A stretch of DNA of 64,000 nucleotides. It comes from Pristionchus mayeri. Its lineage: Eukaryota; Nematoda; Chromadorea; Rhabditida; Neodiplogasteridae. The DNA lies in contig BTRK01000002.1 in NCBI GenBank assembly GCA_036245805.1, forward strand, positions 1,674,001 to 1,738,000, read 5' to 3'. Below the pieces are notes generated by a model. That model did no database searches, was not told where the DNA came from, and saw nothing but the letters and a program-made list of their open reading frames with translations. This document shows, piece by piece, positions 50,801 through 61,211 of the stretch. The first letter of the stretch is position 1; each line of letters opens with the position of its first letter. The position numbers and the translations under genes are program-made.

Positions 50801-53800
50801 GCGTTTTAATGGAGTACTCGCCATGCTCGAGATTTTCAAATATTTTTACCTGAACAGTCAATAGTATATATAATACTTCGCCGAAACTGTGTATCGTGGT
50901 ATACAAAATTGTGCATCAATCTTAAGATTGAGGCAGTAAGTGATTTATCGTACCTCATTTCGGATGTGAGTCTCATGTTGATAAGGATAATTTCCGTAGA
51001 ATGTGCCATGCAACCGCGACGCACGATCGCGCGCGTAGTCTAAATTTGTATTTTACTGAGCTTTTCGGTTTGAAATGTTAGGTTTTAAAAGTTTAAATGA
51101 TGACATCAGAAGGACTAACGCGATCCGCGAAGTAGCCTGTTCCATTCAGTCCGTCAAATACCACCTTAAATATGAATAACTTAAAATTGTGTTTTTAATT
51201 AACGTCACATACTAACTCGAATTAAGACGCATTTCATGAATGATTTTTTTTATATCCACGATATTCACGATATTCGAAAAACACGTTTATGTAACTTGTC
51301 ACTTAGTCACTTACATATGCCCAAAGTCGCCCGTTTGATGGATGACCAGGGATGATGGCGTAGTTTGATTGATTTTCATAATTGAACACCTTCACGCAAG
51401 CATTCTCTGGGCCTTTCCCTATAATTTGCATAGTGTAATTGTTCCACAACAAGTTATTTCAAATGTAACACGAATATACAACGTATACAAAAATCTCACA
51501 TTCGCATTTCTCGGTCTTCTCATCCCATTCATGATCTTCAGCACAAGGCGCCTTTACTTTAGGCTCAGGAGGGGCTAAACACGGTAGTGTTAGTAGAATT
51601 CGAGACACGTTACCACGGTCTCTTCATTATGTACATTTTCGCGGCATTTGCTTTAACGAGAAAGTGATATAAACGATAAACGATAGTAACGTCCTCGAGC
51701 TCTAATTGTAATTTAAAATAAATGCGTGTAAACCTGTCCAGAATTCTGTGGTTGCGTCTCCGATGCACAGAACATCCAACCTCAAGCATATGTGTTTAAA
51801 TAAAAGAAATCAGTAATAATTTCGTATTTCTTCAATTCGCCCCCACCATAAACAATCGACTGTCCGAAAATTGACCGGTCGAAGAAAACTTCATGGGGCG
51901 GGCGGGAAGTACACGGGAATCTTTGGCATTTAATAGGGTACGGTACTTGACGGCGCACCTTTTTCACGGTGAGACCGAATCGATAGGATTACTGTAGGTA
52001 GGTCAAAATCGCCTCCAAAGTTGGCATACTCGCATTTTTCGCCGTTTTTCGCCTGTAACGTTTTTCCCGTTGAAGTTGGAGCTTTGGTTCTGTTGAGAAA
52101 TTTGTAGATCTCGTCGAAATACTCCGGTGCAAAAGCAATCCGCTCAACGGACGGCCTTCTAGGACGTCGTTGAAGCGAGATACGGGGGGTCAAAGTTTCG
52201 CCTTTTTTCTGAATCGCATTCTCGCCCGCGGCATTTATAGAAGAGGCCTTTGGAAGTACCGATTGAAGGTGAATTCTCGTGTAGAAAACACCGCTCTTTC
52301 GATTGGAGCCAACTACATCTCGGTAGGTCAACGTTGAAGCAAGATATTTCCATTTTAGTGAAGGAATGTTGGTACCTGGAAAACACATTTTCTGATCTCG
52401 CTCATTTCTTTGTTAGAATGGTGACTCGAGCTATATACCATCTTGTTGCTCTCGTCGAGTAGGTTCGGATATTCTATTTTATCTTTCATTTTATTTCGAT
52501 TTAAGCGTGGCGCAGTGGGAAAAGGCGCTGCCAGGGGCTCAGGTTCGGATCCCACCGGATGCAAACCTTTTGCTGCATTTTTAGCAAGCTTCCCAAGTGT
52601 CGGAAAGTTGTCAGAACCTATCCTAGCGTGCATTAGATTACTGTAACTGCCTAATCCGGCGCATCTAGGGCACGTTTCGCTCAAAATTCGACCCAGTTCA
52701 CGCTAGAACTCCCCAAAATGAGGCCCAAATCATTCCCAGCCTAATTCCCCATGGTTTACCCGTAGCGAGCGGAGCTCGGCTAGTCAGACAGATGATCAAC
52801 AAATACAACTCAAGTTCAGGATATGGTAAGACAAACACTTCAATATCCCTGTTCTCACAAGTTGGTTTGATTTGTCATTGTCCAATAGCCAAGGACACAC
52901 CTCTCTATTTGCCCCTCCAACGAGCGATGCGGGTTGCCCCCTGGCAGTCCGAGCACGCTAGGGGGCGAGAGAGCACCAAGGGGAGAGACGGTTAGAGAAA
53001 GAGAGGGGAGAGGAGAGAGGCGCCCTCCTTATAGATTATGCCTCTCTGTGGTCCCCCTAGCATGTTCCAAGGGGAGGGCGGAGGGGAGAGGAGAGCCCTT
53101 CCGACCTGGTGGACGGAACCCTCCCCTATACGATAGAACCCTATACCCCATGGCGTATTTAACTATTTCAATCCCTTGTCGATATCTTTTCATTGAAATT
53201 TCAGTGTTTAATGACTATTCGTATGAGAAAATATGATGCCATTATGTCATAATTTATTCAAAACATGTGGAAATTATTACAATAAGGGAGAGCTGAAGAT
53301 TGGTTACCTATCCATAATCAGCTGCCCCGATTTCGAGCATTATTCCATTGAGAGCGAGATTAAGGTTTTTAAATTATAATTCGGCACAGGGTTAAGATAT
53401 CAATCTAAAGCAAAAAGTATGGTCTTATGTATACCATTAGGATTCCATTGGGCACACAAACTAGCGGGGAACTACGCCACGCTCAGGTGGAATTATGTCC
53501 TTAGTCACCTTCCAGAACTCTACAAAGGACGCAAGAACGTTTGACGCTGCCGGGAATCGAGCCACCGGCCGGTCTCCTTGTTGGAAAGATAGTAAACAAT
53601 TTGAAAAACACAATGCGAATTTATAAGAATTTTATGAACGAAAATGAGGATACGGTAGGGAGAACAGCAAAATGGCCACTTTCCGAACAGACAGAGCGAC
53701 AACACTTTTTCGCGATTTTCTCAATTTTTTTCAATTAAGCTCGGGTTTTTTTTGTTTGTTACTCGATATATATCACGTTTGTGCTCCCGTTTGCAAAGAT

Positions 53801-56640
53801 ACAGCCTTCTGCCTGCTCTGGGTCGAAAAAGCTTACGGTTTTAGGTAAGTATGTAACTGTCTTGTGAGATGGTTATGGCAGAATGTCTTGTGGTCTCTAA
53901 TTATAAGGTGCCAAAGTTGAAAAATCGAAATTTCATCATTTCCGTTTTCCTCATATCTGGGTCCGAAAATATAGGAATTCTGTGTAGGAAAAAATATAGG
54001 AAATGTAAATTATCGTCGATTATATTGTCCGAATCAACTTTAAACTTGCTCGTTTAGTGGAATCGGAACCTCCGTAAATATACATTCATAATTGCGCTCT
54101 GAAACTCCACTTTGATTGATTCTGAACAAGTCGATTTTCGTATCATCGATTTTGTCGAGATTTAAACTTACGAAAATCAGTATTTAAAAAAAACACGATG
54201 ATGATCACTGTGCGTAACATAAAGTAGGCTCGTAGTCAATAGCTTGATTAGCATTTATGAAATCTTGCGTTTGCGAAGCGAATCAAGAGAAAAATCGGGG
54301 ATGAGAAGGCATTATTTTCCAAACTTTTGGGTGTTCGAATTTTTTGAGGCGAGAAGAGAGACTCAACCACTGAAATTTCAATGAAAAGATATCGACAAGG
54401 GATTGAAATAGTTAAAGACGCCATGGGGTATAGGGCTCTATCGTATACGGGAGGGTTCCGTCCACCAGGTCGGAAGGACTCTCCTCTCCCCTATGCCCTC
54501 CCCTTGAACATGCCATGGTGGCCACAGAGAGGCATACTCTAAAGGGAGGGCGCCTCTCCTCTCTCTTTCTCTAACCGTCTCTCCCCTCGATGCTCTCTCG
54601 CCCCCTAGCGCGCTCAGACTGCCAGGGGGCATCCCGCATCGCTCGTTGGAGGGGCAAATAGAGAGGTGTGCCAAGGACGGGATCATTTACTGAAGTTGCG
54701 ACAGAAATTGAGCACCACTTGGGTTCGTTGGTGGCATCTGAAATGAATCAATGAGCATAATAGTGTTGAACATGCATCAATTACGGTGCGATGGCGCTGT
54801 GCAGTCTCCCTAACACATTATGCGAAGTTCAAGGTGGTGAAATTATACGCACAAAACGGCGACTGAGTGCACGAGCCGAATCGAGAGAAGGTTGTCCGTC
54901 CGGACCACGCCTCGTTGTGGGAAGGAAGAAGTCATACAGAAGATGAGCTCGCGGCTATAAAATTATCGATCGGTTGGGACGCTCTTTCTTTACAAAATCT
55001 ACTCTACTCGACGAATCGTCAAATTGTCATGTTCAATGAAATAGTCAACAAATTGCTGCTGACTAGGGTTACAATAATTTCATACCAAAATGCAATCAAA
55101 GTTCAAACATTGAATATTAGTCGTTCGGAGTTCAACATCACGCTAATTCAAATGTGGAAAAAACTGACCCACAACATCCCTATTCTCGCGGTCGTTCTGG
55201 GGTGCGGGCAGTGAGCCCAGTTTCGAGCAGAATTGCTTAGCCTATGAAAATGCATATTATCTTATGACACTAGGAACCCATCGTATGAGAACCAAATATA
55301 GTTCCCTTCCGTAGCATTTAGGAAGAAGACATTTTCGCAGTGCGTAAATCTAATGTTAAAGTACTGAAAAGGTGCATGTATTGGTTCTCATCCGGCGGTT
55401 CTCTCCGATATAGCGCATAGTCCTGCCTTATCTGTCACGTTATGCGGATACCCTTTAACCCTTCGGAATTAGAATGGCAACTCACCTGTTCGAAGTTCAT
55501 TTTCTTGTCCTCATGATGAATACATCGGCCAGCGATGGAAGTCTCACTGCCCGTCGAGCAACTATAACCACCATCTAAAACCATTGTTTTCCTGATTTAA
55601 ATCGATTGTATTAGGTTGATGCATAATTTTCTTTACAAGGTATTTGTGATGTGTTCTCGAGAATTGTTTGCCCGAGTTCGATAATACTCTGGCATTATTT
55701 GGGACACAATTGGCGCACTACAATCTGAAGTTCATATTGAATCGATCTCAATTGGTTCAGCAGAAAAAAAAATATTTCTCAAAAAGTGGAAAATTTTCGG
55801 TATTTTGGGTACCATGCTCAAGCGTCCATTAAAACAAAACTAATGGATTGCAATTTCCGCTCTTTTGTGCCGGTAGTGAGTGCGGGCGTACGCTTCCATA
55901 TAACACTTGGAATCAGATCGTTAGATTCTCTTAGAATAGTTATGGGGACAACGATACTAATTTCGCCCTCCAAAATTCTGCAGTAAGATTACTGTAAAAT
56001 ACTGGCCGAGCATGTATGTCCATAAGTGCTATATGAAGAGCACACATACACTAATATCATACAAAAATGCAAGAGAGCTAAAGGCTGAAGCAAATTACGG
56101 CTTGAAAACTAGAAATCGTAAAGAAAATTATGCATCAACCTAATAAATAGAACAATTAAATGAGGCTTACACAGTTTGCACATTGTCATTTCGCTTCCTC
56201 CAGTATCTCCAATGAATTTGCTTTCCTGAAAATATTCTATGTAGGTCTACAAGCCGAACGTAGCTTACATCTAGGAATATCGATCTCCATACTCTATCGG
56301 GTACTTTGTCGGCCAGTTTAGCACCTTTGAGGATCTTTGAGCATTCCTTTGACGCGGTCGGCAATAGTATCTGAACCATTTCATTGAGAAAATACAATTA
56401 GAATTTGAGTGAGAATCGAATAAACCTTTGCTGCATCAATGGCGAAGTAGCAGTTTGACTCGAAGAAGACGGTCCGATTTGGAAGCGCATCACACTTGAG
56501 CTTGAGCGCATCGGCTGAAATTTCAAATTCACGCATTCTTCCGTATGGATTGGGGTAGAAATACATGAGGAGGGAAGAAGATATCCGTCGATTTGATCGA
56601 ATGGGTGATGGGATACTTCTTGCGGGTAGATAGAACCGAC
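47897..56640 (-). CDS. Modular Cys-containing protein of unknown family
   Basis: A chain of at least 25 small minus-strand exons. Upper part: KCDALPNRTVFFESNCYF (about 56430-56570), ILLPTASKECSKILKGAKLA (about 56272-56372), MTMCKLC, DGGYSCSTGSETSIAGRC (about 55510-55576), MPPTNPSGAQFLSQL (54691-54735), a Cys-rich exon 52184-52375 and PTKAPTSTGKTLQAKNGEKC (51993-52089); several junctions agree in phase. Lower part: repeated modules, each with a CxEDHEWDE-like exon, a WK...EI.N..G exon (KQDDKFAAEIQNHQGKKFF, KREKRIVAEIRNNAGQMM), a DWP or FDGLNGTG exon, and a VRRGC / VRQGC / VRQHC exon followed by a Gly-Tyr-Ser exon. The last exon is 47897-47980 with a stop. The start was not found; no sure signal peptide. 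It could be two genes. I do not recognise the family; an extracellular location is inferred from Cys content and modularity. Confidence 0.5.
52503..52795 (+). mobile_element. tRNA-derived SINE
   Basis: An A-box TGGCGCAGTGGGAAAAGG (52508-52525) and a B-box GGTTCGGATCCC (about 52542) are spaced as in a tRNA gene, but the cloverleaf is not complete. A non-tRNA body follows, ending near GCGGAGCTCGGCTAGTCAGAC. In an intron of the modular gene. Confidence 0.6.
52897..54669. mobile_element. Mutator-like element with about 310-bp inverted termini
   Basis: 1,773 bp. Ends are ACACCTCTCTATTTGCCCCT and its reverse complement; the inverted arms run about 320 bp (to 53215 and from 54360). GCCAAGGAC flanks it on both sides (52888-52896 and 54670-54678), a 9-bp target duplication as made by Mutator-family transposases. 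The middle is non-coding, so it is non-autonomous. A B-box-like GGCTCGATTCCCGG on the minus strand near 53555 may be a SINE piece inside it. It lies in an intron of the modular gene, just below the donor at 54690. Confidence 0.82.
55262..55420. repeat. Degenerate H2 hairpin
   Basis: TGACACTAGGAACCCATCG...GAGAACC at the left and TTGGTTCTCATCCGGCGGTT at the right; worn copy of family H2 in an intron of the modular gene. Confidence 0.45.
55610..56145. mobile_element. Mariner-like non-autonomous element
   Basis: About 535 bp, ends TTAGGTTGATGCATAATTTTC and the inverted GAAAATTATGCATCAACCTAA, TA-flanked. Intron of the modular gene. Ends resemble those of 18127-19003. Confidence 0.75.
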
Positions 56641-57340
56641 AACCTACAATAATGTGCGGCCAATCGAGTAGTGATGTCGGCTTGAGTGAAGTGGAGATAC
56701 TATAGAAGCACTAGCAACATCGCAGCAACGAGGATCCACGTCAGAGCAAAGACTCGAACAACAGATTTTATACTTGGTTTTTATTACTACGAATTGGGAT
56801 CGAGCGGGCTGTAAATGTTCTCTGTAGTGTTGGCCGAAATGGCTTTCCTTTCGATTCGCACTGATGTCAAAACGGCAAAAAGGATGAAATGAAACACGTA
56901 CTGAATGTGATGAAGTAACATCACTTTAGATATTTATGACGGACCGACCCAATTTTCATTGATCTGATACATATTTAGAGAACAACTTGCTATTGCAATA
57001 AGGTCATTGAATTTCAGCGCGAGAGTCGTTTTACGACTTTGGTGATCTGTGGTGTATCTGTGGCACAGAGTTTTTTATGGATGCTTTTTTTCTCTCCTTA
57101 TTTCGTCGTCAGGAAATCGCCCTCAAATTCGTTTAAAAATAAAGATACACGCCAACCATCAACAAGGTGTGGTATCTAGAAAAGGAAAATGCGGTAGCCA
57201 CAACACACAAGTTGAAGTTCGCGCGCATTCCATCCATTGCTACTGGATAGTCGTGGTAACCATTAACCGTTCCTCATTCATACAATGATTTTATATTTTT
57301 GGTTGTTTTTGTCAACAATGATAATGTTAGGGACGTTGTG
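56641..57340. other. Region upstream of the modular gene
   Basis: On the minus strand, 56695-56760 encodes a hydrophobic run (VFALTWILVAAMLLVLL) that could belong to a signal-peptide exon, but it has no upstream ATG in frame and ends at a stop or donor. Otherwise nothing clear. Confidence 0.3.
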
Positions 57341-57960
57341 ATGCATACTTCGGATGACTCGGAAATCAGCTTGCACCTACTTCCATCCGACTTGATTCGC
57401 AAGATCATTCGCATTGGCCTGGAGAACGTCGATGCTATTCGAATGGTAGATTATTAAAGCTTGTTATCTTTTTTGATCGACTTGTTCGAAGTGGAAAAAT
57501 CATTTCAAATCCAAAAAACATGTGTGTACTCTTTCTAGCAGAATCAATGAAAGAGAGTGATTTTTAACATCGCATGTGAAGACTCCCTGATTTATGGAGC
57601 ATTTTCATAACTCAACGGAATACTTCCTAAAGCTTGAACACATGTTGTCTATTCTCCTGATTATAAATTGTTGCTATTAAGACGACTCTTCTTCAGATAT
57701 CACCCAGATGGGAAGCTCTTGCAAAAACACATATGGAAAAACGTGATCGTCTTCCCGAAATAGAGAAAGTTATCTGGAAGAGGGAGCCTTCATCGATTGA
57801 CCTCGTCGGAAACAGGAGCATCGTAACTATGAATTTGCGAAAATTGACCGTACTTGTTCCAAACAAATATGGCCAATTCTTCGGTTTCAAGAAAAATCCG
57901 TGGTATGCGATTGATATGGTGGGCGATTTGTATTTGCATATTATGAGCCCGTTTGCGTAA
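57341..57960 (+). CDS. F-box-like protein, N-terminal exons
   Basis: Exon 1 from ATG 57341 encodes MHTSDDSEISLHLLPSDLIR, then KIIRIGLENVDAIRM, an F-box-like leader (LLPSDLIRKII). Exon 2 starts after TTCAG near 57697 (ISPRWEALAKTHMEKRDRLP) and is open to TAA at 57958-57960 or to a donor GCGTAAGA at about 57957. The family is related in style to, but not closely similar to, the F-box trio at 34.7-46.1 kb. A palindrome begins at the end of exon 2. It may continue into the exons at 59755-60563. Confidence 0.5.
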
Positions 57961-58948
57961 GAATCGAACAAATCTGAGTAGATCTGGCACAGGCAAAAAA
58001 AATGCCGAATCGCCGCAACTTTGCAATTTGGGGTTATCTGGCCTGCTGATCACGATATACATATTCCATTTGGAAAAATACTTGTCGTTGACTCCAGATG
58101 CCGTGACGCCGAAATGTGCCAATTTCGAATAGCTGAATTCGGAATGTCGCTAAAATTAAGCCAACATATATTCCGGGGCAGAATTGGATGGTAATAACGC
58201 CTGACCAATTAATTTTTCATGAAAAATTAATAGTAATTTGTAAAATGCAACTTTTTTATACGTGCAAAGTATTCGGTGAGACCGGAACCAAACTGACCGG
58301 ATGGACGAGAAGAATCCAAATCTGTTTTCAAATGTGGGAAAAACATCGCGTGCAAAGTCAGCAATCCCATAAACTCGTCCCTTGATCTACCCGCGTCGCT
58401 CTGTCTCGTGATCTCTTCCCCTCCTCTCGCTCTCTGCAATCTCTCCTCTTCCCCTTGTCTCTCGCACACTACCTGATGTTATCACTGACTTTGCACATAA
58501 CACAGCTCACTATTTTGCACCTTAAACCTTACCGCGATGTTTTTTTCCCATATTTAAAAACAGATTTGGATTCCTCTCATCAAGCCGGTCAGAATGGTTC
58601 TGGTCTCCCCGAATACTCTGCACGTACAACAAAGTTGAATTTTACTAATTAGTATTAATTGTCGTGAGAAATTAATTGGACAGGCGTGATTGTCTTCCAG
58701 TTCTTCACCGGAATATATCTTAGCAAAATAGTTAATTTTAGCGGTATTCGAAATTCACATACGCGAAATTGGTTCATTTCGACGTCACGGCGTCTGGGAT
58801 CAACGACTATAATCAACGACTAAAATGAATATGCCTATCGTCTTCAGCTATTCAGATTACCCCAAATCACAAAGTTCCAGAGATTATGACTTTTTAGTCC
58901 ATGCCAACAATTGTCCGATTCTTACGCAAACGGGCTCTTATATTTAGA
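57933..58948. mobile_element. 1.0 kb palindromic element
   Basis: Imperfect inverted repeat centred near 58440: GAGCCCGTTTGCGTAAGAATC at 57948 is mirrored at about 58920-58940, and inner pairs include TTGGGGTTATCTG / CAGATTACCCCAAA, GTGACGCCG / CGGCGTC and CAAATCTGTTTTCAAA / TTTAAAAACAGATTTGG. No coding function. Confidence 0.7.
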
Positions 58949-59019
58949 CTCCGCAAACTCCGCCCACTCGGCTCGGACACTTTACCCCGCAAAGCGAGGT
59001 AAGAGGAGCAGTCTTCATT

Positions 59020-59275
59020 CGCAACCAAATCACTCGATCAAAAAAGAATTTGAAAGCTCTTTTCATCCTCTTTCGAATGAGCCTCCGTGACCCTGGAAAA
59101 TCCATCTCTAAGTAGGTCAGCTTACAAGTTTTATAGAGCGACGACTTAGAAAACTATAAAACTCGTATGCTGACCTACTCAGAGAAGGAATTTCCAGGGT
59201 CACGGAGGCTCATTCGAAAGAGGATGAAAAGAGCTTCCAAATTAAATTTTGATCGAGTGATTTGGTTGGAAATGA
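59020..59275. repeat. 250-bp palindrome
   Basis: Arms of about 115 bp centred near 59135: CCAAATCACTCGATCAAAA mirrored by TTTTGATCGAGTGATTTGG, and GAGCCTCCGTGACCCTGG by CCAGGGTCACGGAGGCTC. A smaller inverted pair follows at about 59395-59530 (CGTGAAAG ... CTTTCACG). Confidence 0.78.
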
Positions 59276-59754
59276 AGATTGTGTTTCTTCGAATTCGAAG
59301 CGCGCATGGCTGGCAACTCTTTCTGCGTTCTCTCATCCCTCTCCCTCCCCTCCCTCCACCCGTCTCTCACCCGATGTGACTAGAGAGCACTCTAAATACG
59401 TGAAAGCCCCATTTCTTCCTCTGCAGACTTCGGCGAAGCCTTACCCGATCGTTTCGAGAATTGAATAGACAGTGGAGAAATAGGCTCCGCCCCTCTTTCT
59501 CTCGTCTCGCTTTTTGGGCCTTTCACGTTATGATCAATTCACTCACATTTTGGGGCATAACTTGGCTCAAACATTAAATATCAACCTAATTCAAAATGCA
59601 TGGTTCTATTTAGCCCCATACGAACACATTAACAACACATTTAGACCTGTGTGACGATTTCGGGTAACCACCTTGTGGTCCCTACTTATAGTTACCATTC
59701 TGCCTGGTTAATCAGGGTAAATTCTAGGAAAACAAGTTTTCTCGCCACTTAATC

Positions 59755-60563
59755 ATGAACGTTTGGAGCTTGTTCTCTACGGTGCTCGAATCAATGCTCA
59801 ATCGGTGCTCTCGTATAGGATGTCTGGAGCTTTCCATGCACTCAATAATCAAAGAGCACGAATGTGATGCTTGGAAGAGAGCTTTAGAAGGTGTCGTCAT
59901 CAAAGAAATAGCGATTAAATTCGATCGAGACTCAATGTGCAATATTAAGTGAGATATATTTGTTTGCAATTGCTCTTTGAATTTTTTCTTACATATCGTA
60001 ACGTTTTTTTTTATCCATCTAATCAACTTTGGAATGTATAATGTGTTGACAGTATGGCATATTGAAGGCATTATATTCCATAAATGCTCCCACATATGTT
60101 TGCACCATATTTGAAGGAATACCAGCGAAGGAGAATCGGTTATTTGCGAAGATCGCCTTAAAATATTGATTACAGGGAAAAACTATTGGAATTCATTCAA
60201 GCTTTTTCTACGAAGAAGCTTGCTCTTGTGGCGGACGCGGCGGCAATTTATGTAAAATTAATGAGTCAGTACAAAATATTATACATGCACAATTTCATTT
60301 AAAATAATGTATGGACTTTTACTGAATTTCAGTGCTATTGTTAATGGATAAGTTCTCTGGCCTGGAATCACGTATCTACTGTTGAATTATTTGTCATCCT
60401 CAACAGAGCAAGTAATGTCGAATTCGTGAAGATGTATTATAGAAAGATCAAGAAGGTGCTTGAGACAAGAGACAATCGTGTTGATATAACAAGAACAATT
60501 AATAATCTATCTGACGACAAAGTTAGCGTCGAAATTGTATTGTTACCGAAAGCAATAGATTGA
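59755..60563 (+). CDS. F-box-like protein, C-terminal exons
   Basis: Exon at 59755-59950 (MNVWSLFSTVLESMLNRCSR, later DAWKRALEGVVIKEIAIKF), exon about 60176-60250 (LLEFIQAFSTKKLALVADAA) and a final exon about 60407-60563 (NVEFVKMYYRKIKKVLETRD, ending LLPKAID and a stop). The pattern fits the C-terminal part of an F-box-type protein. It is probably the end of the gene starting at 57341, now separated by palindromes, but the joining exon phase could not be settled; it could instead be a separate gene starting at 59755. Confidence 0.4.
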
Positions 60564-61211
60564 TTGTCACATCGTTTTAACGCCTTGAATACGCAATTAT
60601 CAAAATGTGCATGCATCACCGTATATTGAAATTGTATTTCACCGTTTCACGTGCTGCTAAATATCGTTGCAATTGCAAATACTTAATCTCATACAAACGC
60701 AAATCACAATTATCACGATACACTGGATGAGACATTGACTCGGCAAAACCATCTGTAGCATTGCCAAATATTGCATCCGTTCGGATATATAAATTATAAT
60801 ACTAATGCAGGTGGTGGTAATGCAAAATGATTCACTTATCACTGCCTGTTTAAACAAAATCAAGGTATTCAGGATCTCCATCAAAAATCAAGTTCTTCAT
60901 CAAATTAGTCTTCCCACTCCATGATTTTCCAGTGATATACGCTCTTATTGATTGACGTGAAATTGGATTGTTATTTCTCCCAGAGTAATGTTTTTTACTG
61001 ACTCATAGCGGAATTCAGAAGACTTTTTAAAAAAATAATGCTTAAAATATTAAATTACTAATTGTTCTCAATCTGTACTGCAACCATGAAAATAAAAATT
61101 TTCGTTTGACGTTCAACAAATGTTTAATAATAATTATCCCTCCATTACTATAGTGAAGCTTGATGGATGATATAATATGATTTTAACAAACTGGCACACA
61201 TTTTGATTACA
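60564..61211. other. Intergenic, convergent 3' ends
   Basis: AT-rich, no exon series. It lies between the 3' ends of the F-box-like gene (+) and the VWA gene (-). Confidence 0.4.

Noticed and set aside
51930..52388. 152-codon minus-strand frame rich in Arg/Ser
   Set aside because: Splice phases support a different frame (Cys-rich) for 52184-52375, and this long frame has no internal similarity to the modules.
52508..52565. Possible tRNA gene
   Set aside because: A and B boxes are present, but the acceptor and anticodon stems do not pair and a long non-tRNA body follows; better explained as a SINE.
56272..56570. C-type lectin domain
   Set aside because: SNCYF followed by an A-x-x-x-C-x(n)-GA-x-LA stretch is suggestive, but the WIG/WND region and final Cys spacing are missing, so I did not assign it.
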